34,179 nucleotides of DNA from Bacteroidales bacterium (GCA_030596605.1 JAUVJI010000035.1:1-34179); one strand, 5' to 3'; shown: positions 1-10,359, numbered from the stretch's first letter. Notes: a model not told the origin generated them from the sequence alone. Numbers and translations are program-made.

Positions 1-1330
1 AGTCTATTCGCGGCTCAGTAGATATGTTTGACTTGATATTATAATCTTTTCCCTTTTCAATTGTGCAGTATTTCATTGATGAGGAAGCACCATAATTGTC
101 GCTATAATCATGGAAATAAATCCCATCCCAACCACCAACAAGTCCGTTGAGTGAAGTGAACGTTATGAGACTGTCCGCTGTACCTTCTGCAATAATTTCC
201 CCTCCTCGGAAATTATTATAGGAATAATGTTGGCCAATTTGAATAAATACTGATGTATCTAGTTTTACAGTATTTCCCGGTTCGATGGTAAGTGTACTAT
301 TTGTGTTTTGTTTGGCAATAATTATGTCTCCAACTACAATGTATTCGCCACCGAAGTTATACCATGTTTTATTGATGCTTTGGACCCCGGTGCCAACATA
401 TACGGTTGAAACAGTATTTGTTATATGCTGGACATCATTGGGGGCAACAGCATAAATATCATAGCCATCTGAATTTGTGATTGTACATAAGTCTATTCGC
501 GGTTCAGTTGACCCGTTTGATTTGATATTATAATCTTTTCCCTTTTCAACTGTGCAGTATTTCATTGATGAGGCCGCACCATAATCATCGCTGTACGGAT
601 GGAAATAAATCCCATCCCATCCACCAACAAGTCCGTTGCGTGAAGTGAATGTTATGAGACTGTCCGCTGTACCTTCAGCAATAATTTCCCCTCCAAGAAA
701 TTGGTTATAAGAAGTTTGATCACCAACTTGAAAAATTACTGATGTATCTAGTTTTACTGTAATTCCCGGTTCGATGGTAAGTGTACTATTTGTGTTTTGT
801 TTGGCAACAATAATATCATTCAGAATAACATAATCACCACCTCCGAAATTATACCATGTTTTATTGATGCTTTGAGTTCCCCCGTCAACATAAACAGTAG
901 AAGTAGAAGCAGTGATATGTGGAACGCTGTTCGGATCCTGAACATATATATCATGATTCATTGAGTTGGTGATAATACAACTGTCAATTCGTGGCTGCAA
1001 TGTGGTTACACATCGAATGTTATAGGAATTGCCATTTTGAATACTACAGTTTTTTAACTCTGAAATGGATTCGAAACTATCACTATCGTTATGGAAATAA
1101 ATTCCATCCCATCCTCCGGACTGTCCATTTATTGATGTAAAAGTAATCAGGCTGTCGGCAGTTCCAATGGCAAATAATTCCCCACCATAATTTTGATTGT
1201 AATAAATATAATTCCCCACCTGAAGCTGAATTGTCGTGTCAAAATATATTGTATTTCCAGGCATAATTGTTAATCTGGAATGTGAATTAATTTTTGCAAT
1301 GGTTACATCTCCCAAAACTGCATATCCCAA
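1..1330 (-). repeat. Intragenic tandem repeat of about 489-492 bp (163-164 aa), two strongly similar copies plus a more diverged third
   Basis: agtctattcgcggctcag at 1, agtctattcgcggttcag at 490, and gtcaattcgtggctgc at 983. Long blocks such as 'gtccgttg.gtgaagtgaa.gttatgagactgtccgctgtaccttc.gcaataatttcccctcc' recur in the first two units. Confidence 0.9.
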
Positions 1331-3502
1331 TGAATTAAAAGGCCAGGTTTGGTTGCTCGAAATAATTCCTCCGTCCATGGCAATTCCGCTTATTGTGTTG
1401 TTATAAGTAGCTATTCCCGAAACGGTTGGGAAAGAATAATTGGGAGAGAAATAATAAATACCGTATTTATTATTGCTTATATCGCAATTAAAATAATTGG
1501 GAGAAGATCCCAAATCAGCAAATCGAATACCCGCTATGCCATTGTTTGAGAGGCTGCAATTTGATACTGATGGATTTGAATTTTGCAAATAAAGTCCATT
1601 TTCTGTATTAAATTCAAAATTACATAAGTCAATAGAAAGATCAGCATTGTTAAGTCTTACCCCTTGTCCGTCGGACAAGGTAAATAAACAGTTTTGCAAA
1701 AGTGGTTCATTAGTATTTTCGCAATAAAAATTTGCATCCCTTGTACCATATCCGGCTTTTTCTATCGTAACATAATCCAATTGTGAAGAAACACCATTAT
1801 CGCTGTTGGTATTAAAATAAACTCCGTTCCAGACTCCTGCTTCAGAAGTAAAGGATGTCATTAATATTGGATCTAATGCCGTTCCTTCAAAGGTCATATT
1901 TGCCTGGCCAATCTCTAATCCGGTATTAGTGGAGAAAAATATCTCAACACCGGCTTCTATAACATGTGTCCCCCCGGTAAATGAAATATCGGTAGTAGCC
2001 CAAAAAGGGCTATCGGCATACTTTAAAGTGTCAATTGCGTTCAGGCTTCCGGTTAACTGGGTATATCCTGAAATATTTACTGATAAATCATGGAGGACAA
2101 TGTTATCATCACCTGTACCATCGAATTTTATCAAATACTGAATATACTGTTTGTACAGCCCGACAATAACAGGGTTATCCTGTCCTGCCTCAATCCAGCT
2201 TCCCCATTGTTGATCCGCTCCCGCAAGCCTGTATATAAGGTTATATTCATTATACATATTACTATATATGTCATAAGTAAGGCTTACAATTTCGCGTTCT
2301 TCTCCCAATTGATAAAAAGGATACGACAAAAAACTTCCTTTGTGGACACCATCCAAAACTAAGTCAACCGCTGTATATCTTGTATTATGAATAGGTTCAC
2401 CGGAAATATTCTCGCCGCCGGCAAAAACGATTTGTCCGTTGGATGTATATGCAGCACCATCTTTGCGAGCTAAATTTAACATATCGGCAGCCGTAACCCA
2501 TATTAAAGAACTAAGATTGTCTATATCGGCGTAATAAATTTTATCACTAAGTCCTCCGGTATCCTCTCCTCCTATTACAGTTATCCAACCATTATTACAT
2601 GTTGAAGAGTGGTTGCTTATATCCACCGGGAGTGCAGCTGCTGATGACCATGCCGAACATGTTCCGTTAAGGTTTAAATCTGAATAATAAACCGTATTGT
2701 ATTTTGTGCCGGTATTGTCATATCCACCCATTACTATAAGGTGGTTATCGTAACATACCATTGAATGCTTATTTCGTGCTTCCGGCAATGAATTAGTAGC
2801 AGTAAAGGCTGAAATATCTCCGTTAATTCCCGCAATCTTTGTAAAATATACGGCATTGTTTGCTGTATTTTCAACTGTGCTGCTTGTACCTCCAACCACA
2901 TAAATAAAACCATTTAAAAATATTGCAGTGTGGCCCCAAAGTGGTTGGGGTAAAGTAACTGAGCTTTCAGTCCAATCTCCGAGTGTGCCGTCAGAATTAA
3001 TTTTTGTATAATAAATTTTATCCACTGGAGCTCCGCCCTTTCTGCCCCCTAAAATATACATATACTCATTGCTTGCCACCATTGCATGATCGGCCAATGA
3101 ATCCGGAATTGAGTCGTAAATTGTCCATGTGCTGTTTCCTGTGGTTTGCATGGTGGCCCGATATACCATATCGGAAAAATTCGTTCCGTTGAAACCGCCA
3201 GACAGATAAACGTAGTTTTTCCAACGTGTAACCTTATGTCCGGTTAGCGTTTGAGGAAGGTCATTTGCAGTAATCCAATTATTAATTTCGGTGGCTTTAT
3301 ATGCAAGATAAACATTATTACTTGCGACTACTACATTATCAAGGTAGCCAGCAGAAAAATCGGCATCAGTTGTTTGTGTAAAAACAACCTGAGCACGACT
3401 GCACACTGGTATGGTATTTAAAATACCCATAAATGCCAAAAAAAGGAATAGATTTCCGATTCTCTCTTTTTTTAAGGAAAATAAAAATTGATAGTTTTTC
3501 AT
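1..3502 (-). CDS. Large secreted protein: signal peptide, about six Kelch-like repeats, then right-handed beta-helix-like region with long tandem repeats; 3' end lies off the left edge
   Basis: Own translation from ATG at 3502..3500 (MKNYQFLFSLKKERIGNLFLFLAFMGILNTIPVCSRAQVVFTQ...) stays open for about 1167 codons to position 2. Kelch-type GG motifs: YVYLSGGFNG, YMYILGGRKGG, FIYVVGGTSS, HLIVMGGYDN, WITVIGGEDTGG, QIVFAGGENIS. Then NGVYFNTNSDN/DGIYFHNDSD/YCTVEKGKDYNIKSN beta-helix-like units. Absent from the ORF track because no stop lies in the window. Confidence 0.85.
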   Translation of the reverse strand, partial: MKNYQFLFSLKKERIGNLFLFLAFMGILNTIPVCSRAQVVFTQTTDADFSAGYLDNVVVASNNVYLAYKATEINNWITANDLPQTLTGHKVTRWKNYVYLSGGFNGTNFSDMVYRATMQTTGNSTWTIYDSIPDSLADHAMVASNEYMYILGGRKGGAPVDKIYYTKINSDGTLGDWTESSVTLPQPLWGHTAIFLNGFIYVVGGTSSTVENTANNAVYFTKIAGINGDISAFTATNSLPEARNKHSMVCYDNHLIVMGGYDNTGTKYNTVYYSDLNLNGTCSAWSSAAALPVDISNHSSTCNNGWITVIGGEDTGGLSDKIYYADIDNLSSLIWVTAADMLNLARKDGAAYTSNGQIVFAGGENISGEPIHNTRYTAVDLVLDGVHKGSFLSYPFYQLGEEREIVSLTYDIYSNMYNEYNLIYRLAGADQQWGSWIEAGQDNPVIVGLYKQYIQYLIKFDGTGDDNIVLHDLSVNISGYTQLTGSLNAIDTLKYADSPFWATTDISFTGGTHVIEAGVEIFFSTNTGLEIGQANMTFEGTALDPILMTSFTSEAGVWNGVYFNTNSDNGVSSQLDYVTIEKAGYGTRDANFYCENTNEPLLQNCLFTLSDGQGVRLNNADLSIDLCNFEFNTENGLYLQNSNPSVSNCSLSNNGIAGIRFADLGSSPNYFNCDISNNKYGIYYFSPNYSFPTVSGIATYNNTISGIAMDGGIISSNQTWPFNSLGYAVLGDVTIAKINSHSRLTIMPGNTIYFDTTIQLQVGNYIYYNQNYGGELFAIGTADSLITFTSINGQSGGWDGIYFHNDSDSFESISELKNCSIQNGNSYNIRCVTTLQPRIDSCIITNSMNHDIYVQDPNSVPHITASTSTVYVDGGTQSINKTWYNFGGGDYVILNDIIVAKQNTNSTLTIEPGITVKLDTSVIFQVGDQTSYNQFLGGEIIAEGTADSLITFTSRNGLVGGWDGIYFHPYSDDYGAASSMKYCTVEKGKDYNIKSNGSTEPRIDLCTITNSDGYDIYAVAPNDVQHITNTVSTVYVGTGVQSINKTWYNFGGEYIVVGDIIIAKQNTNSTLTIEPGNTVKLDTSVFIQIGQHYSYNNFRGGEIIAEGTADSLITFTSLNGLVGGWDGIYFHDYSDNYGASSSMKYCTIEKGKDYNIKSNISTEPRID

Positions 3503-3815
3503 GATGATAAATAGTTTATAATTTAATAAATTGAAGTGTCGATCCTGTTATGGGGTTAAAGGTATAAAAAATTTTCCAATAACAAAAAAAATACCGGAAT
3601 GACTATTCCCTGCTTTCCATTAATTGAATAAACTTCTATATTATACCATGTATTTGTATTGTAATCAATATTATCCTGGACAAGAATTGTTTCAACTCCA
3701 TGCACATATTTTGATAGCCTCCTGTAGTTGCTCTGAAGATTCCAATTAAACATATGTATATTAAGCTCGTCCTGCCAGTTCCATACAAGCCTGTTAAAAC
3801 CAGAATAAATAAAAA

Positions 3816-3837
3816 ATCCCACTCAGCAGAGTGGGAT
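3816..3837 (-). terminator. Intrinsic terminator for the minus-strand giant gene ending at 3905
   Basis: Perfect 9-bp stem ATCCCACTC/GAGTGGGAT with 4-nt loop; on the minus strand followed by TTTTTTATTTATTC. Confidence 0.85.
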
Positions 3838-3904
3838 CAATTGGATTGTATTTGCGAAGATGTAAACTCTAAAAAGAGCTTAGAATTTTATGTCTTGTAC
3901 TAAA

Positions 3905-6900
3905 TTAGTCTTTCACACATCTTATTGAAAAGGCGAAAGTCTTGGTGTTATTTGCCCTATAAACACCGGTTTGTGTTGTGACCAAATGTCTACTGATACT
4001 AGTGGATCCGGACAATGAGGAGGACCAGAAATAAGTATACACACCAAAATTTTGAAAAGTACCATCCCAATAGCGGCCTCCTGCAAGAATGGCTTCAAAT
4101 CCTGATGTGCCTCCTTGTTTAAATTGTGTGCCTATATCGGTGCCCCGCCATGCGACATCATCACAAACAACGGTAGGGTCGAGAAGTTGTTCCATAATAC
4201 ACCATTCCGGGTGTGAAGGAATATGCCATCCAGCCGGACAAATGCCCTGACTACCGGCAACTGAGCCATATTCCATCATCTCATCCCATTGGTAAAAACC
4301 ACCATTCAGATCACAATTGGCTGTATTATCATCATAGCAGTATTTTTCGATGGTTGGGTTGTTTGATGGACTATTTGATCCATTAATCATAGTTCCGATA
4401 TTCAGGTTTTCTGTCATCCAGCATTGTGTTCCGATTTGTAAAGTGCTGTAAGATTGGCCATCACGGGCATCAATAATGTCATCACCACACGAGGTAAATC
4501 CTGCCGCTGGAAGCTGCTCTGATTTTCCATAATTAGATAACCAAACATCATTTTTATCCGGGTTATTAACCTGTCCGTCCATATTTACATCACCGGATAA
4601 ATAACCTGATTGTCCTATCTGGGGATACCATGCTTCGATTCCATCAAGTTCATTGATAGTACCATCGGCATTGGCATCGCCGCCAATCATTCCAAATTTA
4701 CCACCTCCCAAATCACTTTGGTTATCGCTATAAGCCTGGTCGGCAGCTGTTGTAAAATCATATGAATATATTCCACCTGACTCTGCTAATTGATTTGCCG
4801 ACAATACAGGAAGATGATTTCTATGCCACAATACAACAAAAAGATTTTCCGAAATGGTATAGTCAAATGATAGGGTTGAATTTCCATTCAGGTCAACAAT
4901 ACTTCCATCCATAAGGATAAAAGCTGCTTGTCCGCCCAGGCTGGTTGCAGAGGTAGCTGAATTTACATCCGCTGCATCCCTGAATTCAACCAATAGCCAG
5001 TCAACAATGTCACTGTTTGGAATACTTGCTACATTCTCACCGCCATTATATTCCCAGGGATACACATTGTAAGGTTGTTCGATGGGTAAAATGCTATTGA
5101 GATCAGCATTCATGTCTGTGCCGTTGAATGGACCTTCGAAGAAGGCAGTAATGTCAACCTCAAGACCCACAGATTCAACTAATTCAGCCTGAACAATAAG
5201 CTGTGGATATCCTTCAATCCCATTATTTTCGTTATAGAGTGCTTCAACCTCATCTTCTGTCAGCCCACGATCGTACATCCTGATATCATCAATCTTACCG
5301 TTAAAATTCCTGCTGCCCCCATACCAACGACCAATTTGAAGATAAGGGTTGCTATAATTAATTGTTGACGATGTAGCTGTTAATTCATCCTGCAAGATAC
5401 CATTCATGTATGTTTTCAGAGATAATCCATCTTTTATAAATACAAGATGTTTCCATTGATTATTAGGAAGTGTAAATGCTGTTGCCCCAAGTGGAGCTGT
5501 ATAAAAAACATAATCACCTGTACTCTGATCATGTTGTATAACCCAGTTGGCAGAGCCAGAATGATTATTATCAATAATGTCAACATAAGTGCTGTTTATA
5601 GCATCCTGTTTTACCCAAACCGAAATGGTAAAATCCTGATAAGTAAACCAGTTTCCGGCACTAATCCAATCATCATGTCCATCAAAATCATAAGCTGAGT
5701 TGTTATTTCCAAAACGGTCTGTTGAAAGTTGTGCTCCCTGGGCATTTCCATTATGTCCGTTCCCGCTTTCATCATTGGCATTCCCGTTAAACGGATACCA
5801 GGCAACAAGCCCGTCTTCGAGGTCAATATTTTGGCTGGTGCCGGTGGATATGATTAGGGTGTCGGTGTAAGTTCCTACAGCAAAATCTTTATTGAGGATT
5901 ACAGGTATTTCAAGAGAATCGCCCGGCAGTATTGAAGCTGATGACATGCCTGTTGTATCGTAGCTGTAAGGTTGTTGTAAACCAAAAAGATCGTTTATAT
6001 ATAGCTGGCAATTGCTTGTGTTTTTTAACCAGCTTGAAAGGGTATCCTTATCGGGAGTAATTTCATTCATTCCAAAATCCAAAGAGCCTGGTAAAATTCC
6101 CATTGTAGGGTTACAATCAACAACAATAATGTAATCTATCTTATTTGAGAAATCGGAATATATACCATCAGAAATAAGTAGCGAAACAGAATTAATGCCA
6201 GATTCGGAATATACATATTCAGGGTTTTGGTCGTAGCTGTCAATCGTTCCGTCATTTTGAAAATCCCATTCCCAGCTTATTGGCGTACCTGTGCTAAGAT
6301 CAGTAAAATGGATATTATCCCCAAGGGAAATAGTTGTATTTGAAGCAAAAAAATCAGCTTGTAAAGGTGATGTAAATTGATAACTTAAATAGGGATAGCC
6401 CTGATTGTTGTAACCATCAATATCCCAATAGTCATCGTTACCTGTATCACCATGGGGGTTACCCACAAAATCCCAGGCATAGGATAAACCGGCTGTGGTT
6501 TCATTTGTAAAGGTTGCCACATCTTTCATTTCATCAGACGTTTTTCCTGTTCCTCCGCCCGGACTTGACATCGTTCCTGATGTTTCATAATCCCAGAAAG
6601 AATTGTCAACACTTGCAAACCAGTAAATTTCCCCAACCAAACCCCCTACATAAGAACCGGTTCCTGTAACAATCCCGGTGCTATAGCAATTCCAGATATT
6701 GGTTTCATGTCCAAAGCCCACGAGACCGGCTACATGGGAAACGCCATTCACATTACTTCTGGAGTAGCAATTGTTTACAGCTGTTACACCACATGTTCCT
6801 GCTAAACCTCCAACATTGTTGTTTCCGCTTACACTTCCGGTACTAAAACTATTGGTGATGGTGGCCGAAGCGATTGAATATCCTACTAAACCCCCAACTT

Positions 6901-7573
6901 TCTCACTCCCACTCACACTACCGGAGCCTGAGCAATAACTTATAGCGGAACGAGAACTTTGCCCAACAAGCCCTCCAACATTATCTCCTCCGGAAACATG
7001 ACAAGAACTATGACAGTTTGTTACATAAGCCTGGGTCCATCCTCCATTGGATTCCCCTACCAGGCCTCCAACCCTGTCCGTTGTACCGGTCACATAACCG
7101 GAACTGGTACAGTTGTTGATTGTATGAACAGAATTAAAACCCACTAAAGCCCCAACACCGGAGTCACCGTTTATATTAACATTCGTAAGATTTGTATTAT
7201 CAAGTGTGCCCCCCGAAAAACCAAACAACCCCTGATCAAAATGGGATGGACGATTAATATACAAGCCATTAATTGAATAACCCTGGCCATTGTAACTCCC
7301 TGAAAAATTTGTTGTACTATTTCCAATAGGAATAAATCCTTCGCCTCCATTCCAGTTTTGGGTGTCAGTTGCATCAATATCTGCTGTTTGTATAAACACA
7401 CTTGTCCATGAACTTGAATTTGTACTCACCCACAATAAATTGTCTAAGGTGGCAATTTGATATGGGTCTGCTCCAGTTCCCGAACCTGTGGGTTGAATTT
7501 GAGCATTGGCTGTTGTTGTTATTAACACAAATAACAATAGCCCTAAACTAAACTTTTTATAAAAATATCTCAT
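3905..7573 (-). CDS. Multidomain secreted protein: GLUG-type repeats, PKD domain, LamG/concanavalin-like domain, VDW-LVE/RHRNHL-type module with dockerin-like Ca-binding loops, C-terminal FISUMP domain
   Basis: ORF 3905..7657; likely start MRYFYKKFSLGLLLFVLITTTANAQ at 7573 (signal peptide). GGLVG repeats; PKD-like ISWEWDFQNDGTIDSYDQNPEYVYSESG; LVAWYPFNGNANDESGNGHNG...LQIGRWYGGSRNFNGKIDDIRMYDRGLTEDEV; C-term DARDGQSYSTLQIGTQCWMTENLN...FSIRCVKD. Confidence 0.9.
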   Translation of the reverse strand: MRYFYKKFSLGLLLFVLITTTANAQIQPTGSGTGADPYQIATLDNLLWVSTNSSSWTSVFIQTADIDATDTQNWNGGEGFIPIGNSTTNFSGSYNGQGYSINGLYINRPSHFDQGLFGFSGGTLDNTNLTNVNINGDSGVGALVGFNSVHTINNCTSSGYVTGTTDRVGGLVGESNGGWTQAYVTNCHSSCHVSGGDNVGGLVGQSSRSAISYCSGSGSVSGSEKVGGLVGYSIASATITNSFSTGSVSGNNNVGGLAGTCGVTAVNNCYSRSNVNGVSHVAGLVGFGHETNIWNCYSTGIVTGTGSYVGGLVGEIYWFASVDNSFWDYETSGTMSSPGGGTGKTSDEMKDVATFTNETTAGLSYAWDFVGNPHGDTGNDDYWDIDGYNNQGYPYLSYQFTSPLQADFFASNTTISLGDNIHFTDLSTGTPISWEWDFQNDGTIDSYDQNPEYVYSESGINSVSLLISDGIYSDFSNKIDYIIVVDCNPTMGILPGSLDFGMNEITPDKDTLSSWLKNTSNCQLYINDLFGLQQPYSYDTTGMSSASILPGDSLEIPVILNKDFAVGTYTDTLIISTGTSQNIDLEDGLVAWYPFNGNANDESGNGHNGNAQGAQLSTDRFGNNNSAYDFDGHDDWISAGNWFTYQDFTISVWVKQDAINSTYVDIIDNNHSGSANWVIQHDQSTGDYVFYTAPLGATAFTLPNNQWKHLVFIKDGLSLKTYMNGILQDELTATSSTINYSNPYLQIGRWYGGSRNFNGKIDDIRMYDRGLTEDEVEALYNENNGIEGYPQLIVQAELVESVGLEVDITAFFEGPFNGTDMNADLNSILPIEQPYNVYPWEYNGGENVASIPNSDIVDWLLVEFRDAADVNSATSATSLGGQAAFILMDGSIVDLNGNSTLSFDYTISENLFVVLWHRNHLPVLSANQLAESGGIYSYDFTTAADQAYSDNQSDLGGGKFGMIGGDANADGTINELDGIEAWYPQIGQSGYLSGDVNMDGQVNNPDKNDVWLSNYGKSEQLPAAGFTSCGDDIIDARDGQSYSTLQIGTQCWMTENLNIGTMINGSNSPSNNPTIEKYCYDDNTANCDLNGGFYQWDEMMEYGSVAGSQGICPAGWHIPSHPEWCIMEQLLDPTVVCDDVAWRGTDIGTQFKQGGTSGFEAILAGGRYWDGTFQNFGVYTYFWSSSLSGSTSISRHLVTTQTGVYRANNTKTFAFSIRCVKD

Positions 7574-7705
7574 TGCAATAAAGTTTATGTTAAAATGATT
7601 TAAATACCTTATGAGGAATAGAATTCCTTGATTTGCTTGAGTTGTGCAAGTACTCAAAAAAACTATTTAGAACTAAAATAAATTATTACATCAGTTTTTA
7701 GATAG

Positions 7706-9256
7706 TTAATTCTTAATAAATACCTTATTAGTTGTAAAATTTTCAGATGTTTTTACCTTTACAATATAATAACCGGTTTTATAAATAGGCTCTCTGGTTA
7801 ACTCCTGATGCAGCTTGAAAGAGGATACTTTCTTCCCAAGCATATCAAATACTTCTGCTTCTCCTTTTGAGGAAGCGGGTATTTTTACATAAACCTGATT
7901 TTCGTAAGAATAAATTGAAACTTCGGAGTAAATCTCTTCTTCAATTATGTTAGGCTCTCCAAAATGCAACAGAAACCGATTTGGGTTATCCAATGGATGA
8001 GTAAAATAATTATAGCTGTTTTGATATCTCAGATTAATCATTTCTCCTTCCTTTAGGTCTTCAAGGTAAATGGGAGTATAAGGATCAAAGCCTTCAATCC
8101 CGGAAACAGTAATTGTACATTCTTTTTCTAATCCTAATTTAAAACCTACAGGTATTATAGGTGTGTCAGTTGTGCTGATAAAATCATGGGGCAACACATT
8201 AACCGAATATGATATATTCCCTTCTGCACCCGAATAAATATTAGGCGCTTCATCCACATTATAAAGCTTTTCCAGGTCATATAAACCATCAAAACCTTTG
8301 GTTGCTCCTTCCATGAAAATAATTACAGCTTCATCCTCGTAATTATTAGCAATTGCTTTTAGCCGTAAGCTTTTGTAATTACTTTTCTCAGCATCTTTAT
8401 AAAATATCTGACTGTTATGAGTTCGCAGACTTTGAGGTAGGATGAGATTTGCAGGACTTGCAAAGGCCCTTACCCAAAATCCCTGTGTTGCTGGAATTAT
8501 TCCATCTGTTTTCCCATTATATGATCTGTCATTCCCGGATAAAAAGGGATTCCATCCCTTGAAAGTAGCATTATCATAAACTACTATCCAACCACCAACA
8601 TTTGTTCTGTTCCAGCTGGTATCCAAATTCCATTCTATGGTTGAAGGATATGGATTTCCAATAAGGTTCCAGCCGGTGGCATTACTTGTTGGAGTATATG
8701 CCAGTGAAACATTATAATCTCCATTATTTAGATTACCTTCATAATTCACTGTTGTTGGCCCGGTAAGGGCATCTGAAACCCATGCGGAATATCCTGTTGT
8801 TGCATTCAACGGCATGCTCAAGGGTTGAACAAGGTATGTCCATGTGCTGTCTGTTTCATTCCACTGTTTTAAATAAATATCAATATAAGTTTCAATGGTT
8901 GCATTCGCCATTGGAGAAGAAACCAGGTGCCAGCGCTCTGAAGTGAGGTATTGTTCCATTGATCCGGGAACATCTGCTGTATTATGAAGCAATGAACCAT
9001 AACCGTTTTGGTCAGCTTTGAGGATCAATCCCGGTGTTCCGGCATCATTTGCCAGAACTCCGTTTACTGTTAAGTCACCCCGGTTAACAAGCTGACTGCC
9101 GCTGCCAATGTCCAGGTTTTGATTTTGAACCGTTGTACCGGATGAAATATATATCTTTCCTCCGTTGGCAACATTTAAGGTGCTTTGCCCAATTGTGTAA
9201 TTGGAAATAATCAGGAATAATAAAACCAGTATTTTTATATGTAGTTTTTTACTCAT
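7706..9256 (-). CDS. Secreted protein with C-terminal T9SS type A-like sorting domain
   Basis: N-terminal signal peptide; C-term SIYSYENQVYVKIPASSKGEAEVFDMLGKKVSSFKL...GYYIVKVKTSENFTTNKVFIKN matches the T9SS CTD pattern. Confidence 0.85.
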   Translation of the reverse strand: MSKKLHIKILVLLFLIISNYTIGQSTLNVANGGKIYISSGTTVQNQNLDIGSGSQLVNRGDLTVNGVLANDAGTPGLILKADQNGYGSLLHNTADVPGSMEQYLTSERWHLVSSPMANATIETYIDIYLKQWNETDSTWTYLVQPLSMPLNATTGYSAWVSDALTGPTTVNYEGNLNNGDYNVSLAYTPTSNATGWNLIGNPYPSTIEWNLDTSWNRTNVGGWIVVYDNATFKGWNPFLSGNDRSYNGKTDGIIPATQGFWVRAFASPANLILPQSLRTHNSQIFYKDAEKSNYKSLRLKAIANNYEDEAVIIFMEGATKGFDGLYDLEKLYNVDEAPNIYSGAEGNISYSVNVLPHDFISTTDTPIIPVGFKLGLEKECTITVSGIEGFDPYTPIYLEDLKEGEMINLRYQNSYNYFTHPLDNPNRFLLHFGEPNIIEEEIYSEVSIYSYENQVYVKIPASSKGEAEVFDMLGKKVSSFKLHQELTREPIYKTGYYIVKVKTSENFTTNKVFIKN

Positions 9257-9273
9257 CGTTTATGGTTTTTGAA

Positions 9274-10215
9274 TTAGTCTTTTAGGCATCTTACAGGATA
9301 ATAATTATACTTATAGAAAGCAGCCCGGTATGATTGCTGTCTATTATAATCAAACTCTCTGATCCAGGCATAACTTGATCCTGAATATTGTTCGGATGAT
9401 GTTATAAAAACTTCAAAATATTTCTGACCGGTAAATCCTCCTGAACTGGTTCTCCAACCACCTCCCAAAAGTGTCATTCCACTTGAATTAGTTGCTCCTG
9501 TATTTGGGCCATTCCAATGGGTATATCCAGCTTCCTTTAATTGGCCTCCAATATCATAACCCCGCCAGCCAGTTTGAGATGGACTATATACATTCGGGTC
9601 TAAGAAATTTTCCATTAGAAACCATTCCATATCAGATGGTACATGCCATCCATCAGGACAAATACCTTGTGTTCCTTGGGTAGTCGTATATTCCATCATT
9701 TCATTCCATTGGTATAAGCCCCCATAAGTATCACAGTATGAAGTATTGTGTTGATAACATGATTTCTCAATTATTCCATTATTATATTGGCCTCCCGTAG
9801 ACATAGTACCAACATTCAAGTTCTCCGCCATCCAACATTGCCCATTAATATCCACGGTGGCATAGGATTGCCCGTCACGGGGATCGGTAAGTGGGTTGCC
9901 ACATACAAAAGGGGTCATGGTACTTGTTCCATATGCAATCTCTTTCCAGGCATTTTCTCCCTCTAAGTAAGCATAGTATTTATTATCTGTTGTGTTAAAT
10001 ACTATCAAACCATTTGCGGGGTTCTGAATGTCCGTAATTTGATTTTGGGCCATCCTTGGAACCAGTAAACCCTTATCAGTACTTTGTAAATCCAAAATTG
10101 CCGAAGCATCAGGATCAGTTCCATCGTTGTTGATTGATACGCCTTGTGCATTAACCGACAGATTAAATAAAAGTGTAAAAACCAGGATACCTGTTAGTGT
10201 AAATTTTGCCTTCAT
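9274..10215 (-). CDS. FISUMP domain-containing secreted protein
   Basis: ORF 9274..10248; better start MKAKFTLTGILVFTLLFNLSVNAQ at 10215. DPRDGQSYATVDINGQCWMAENLNVG...WNEMMEYTTTQGTQGICPDGWHVPSDMEW...PVRCLKD; N-terminal ASAILDLQSTDKGLLVPRM...NPANGLIVFNTTDNKYY resembles tail-fibre-like Bacteroidota segments. Confidence 0.9.
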   Translation of the reverse strand: MKAKFTLTGILVFTLLFNLSVNAQGVSINNDGTDPDASAILDLQSTDKGLLVPRMAQNQITDIQNPANGLIVFNTTDNKYYAYLEGENAWKEIAYGTSTMTPFVCGNPLTDPRDGQSYATVDINGQCWMAENLNVGTMSTGGQYNNGIIEKSCYQHNTSYCDTYGGLYQWNEMMEYTTTQGTQGICPDGWHVPSDMEWFLMENFLDPNVYSPSQTGWRGYDIGGQLKEAGYTHWNGPNTGATNSSGMTLLGGGWRTSSGGFTGQKYFEVFITSSEQYSGSSYAWIREFDYNRQQSYRAAFYKYNYYPVRCLKD

Positions 10216-10301
10216 ATTACCTTGATTTATTGTAGATTTAAAATACATTAATTGCTCACGAGCATATATACGGTTGTAATCAGGTAAGGATGGGAGAAAT
10301 A

Positions 10302-10356
10302 TAAATTCGGTTGAAATGGACTTATATCCGGTAAAGAAAGATATATATCCGGTAAA
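10302..10356 (-). promoter_or_regulatory. Phased direct repeats (21-bp period), candidate LytTR-type binding sites upstream of the FISUMP gene
   Basis: TATATCCGGTAAA at 10323-10335 and 10344-10356 are identical with a 21-bp period. A degenerate third copy, TAAATTCGGTTGA at 10302-10314, is in the same phase (9/13 matches). CGGT cores at 10308, 10329 and 10350. Confidence 0.6.
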
Positions 10357-10359
10357 AGA

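Noticed and set aside
1-1330. Periodic repeats considered as CRISPR-like
   Set aside because: Units are about 490 bp, in-frame and coding, with no short conserved repeat plus unique spacer structure.
1349-3192. Plus-strand ORFs at 1349, 1929, 2090 and 3004
   Set aside because: All antisense to the long Kelch/beta-helix reading frame on the minus strand; no recognisable domains.
5447-7401. Small ORFs at 5447 (+), 5611 (-), 6959 (+), 7171 (-)
   Set aside because: Overlap the 1223-codon multidomain gene in other frames; no supporting motifs.
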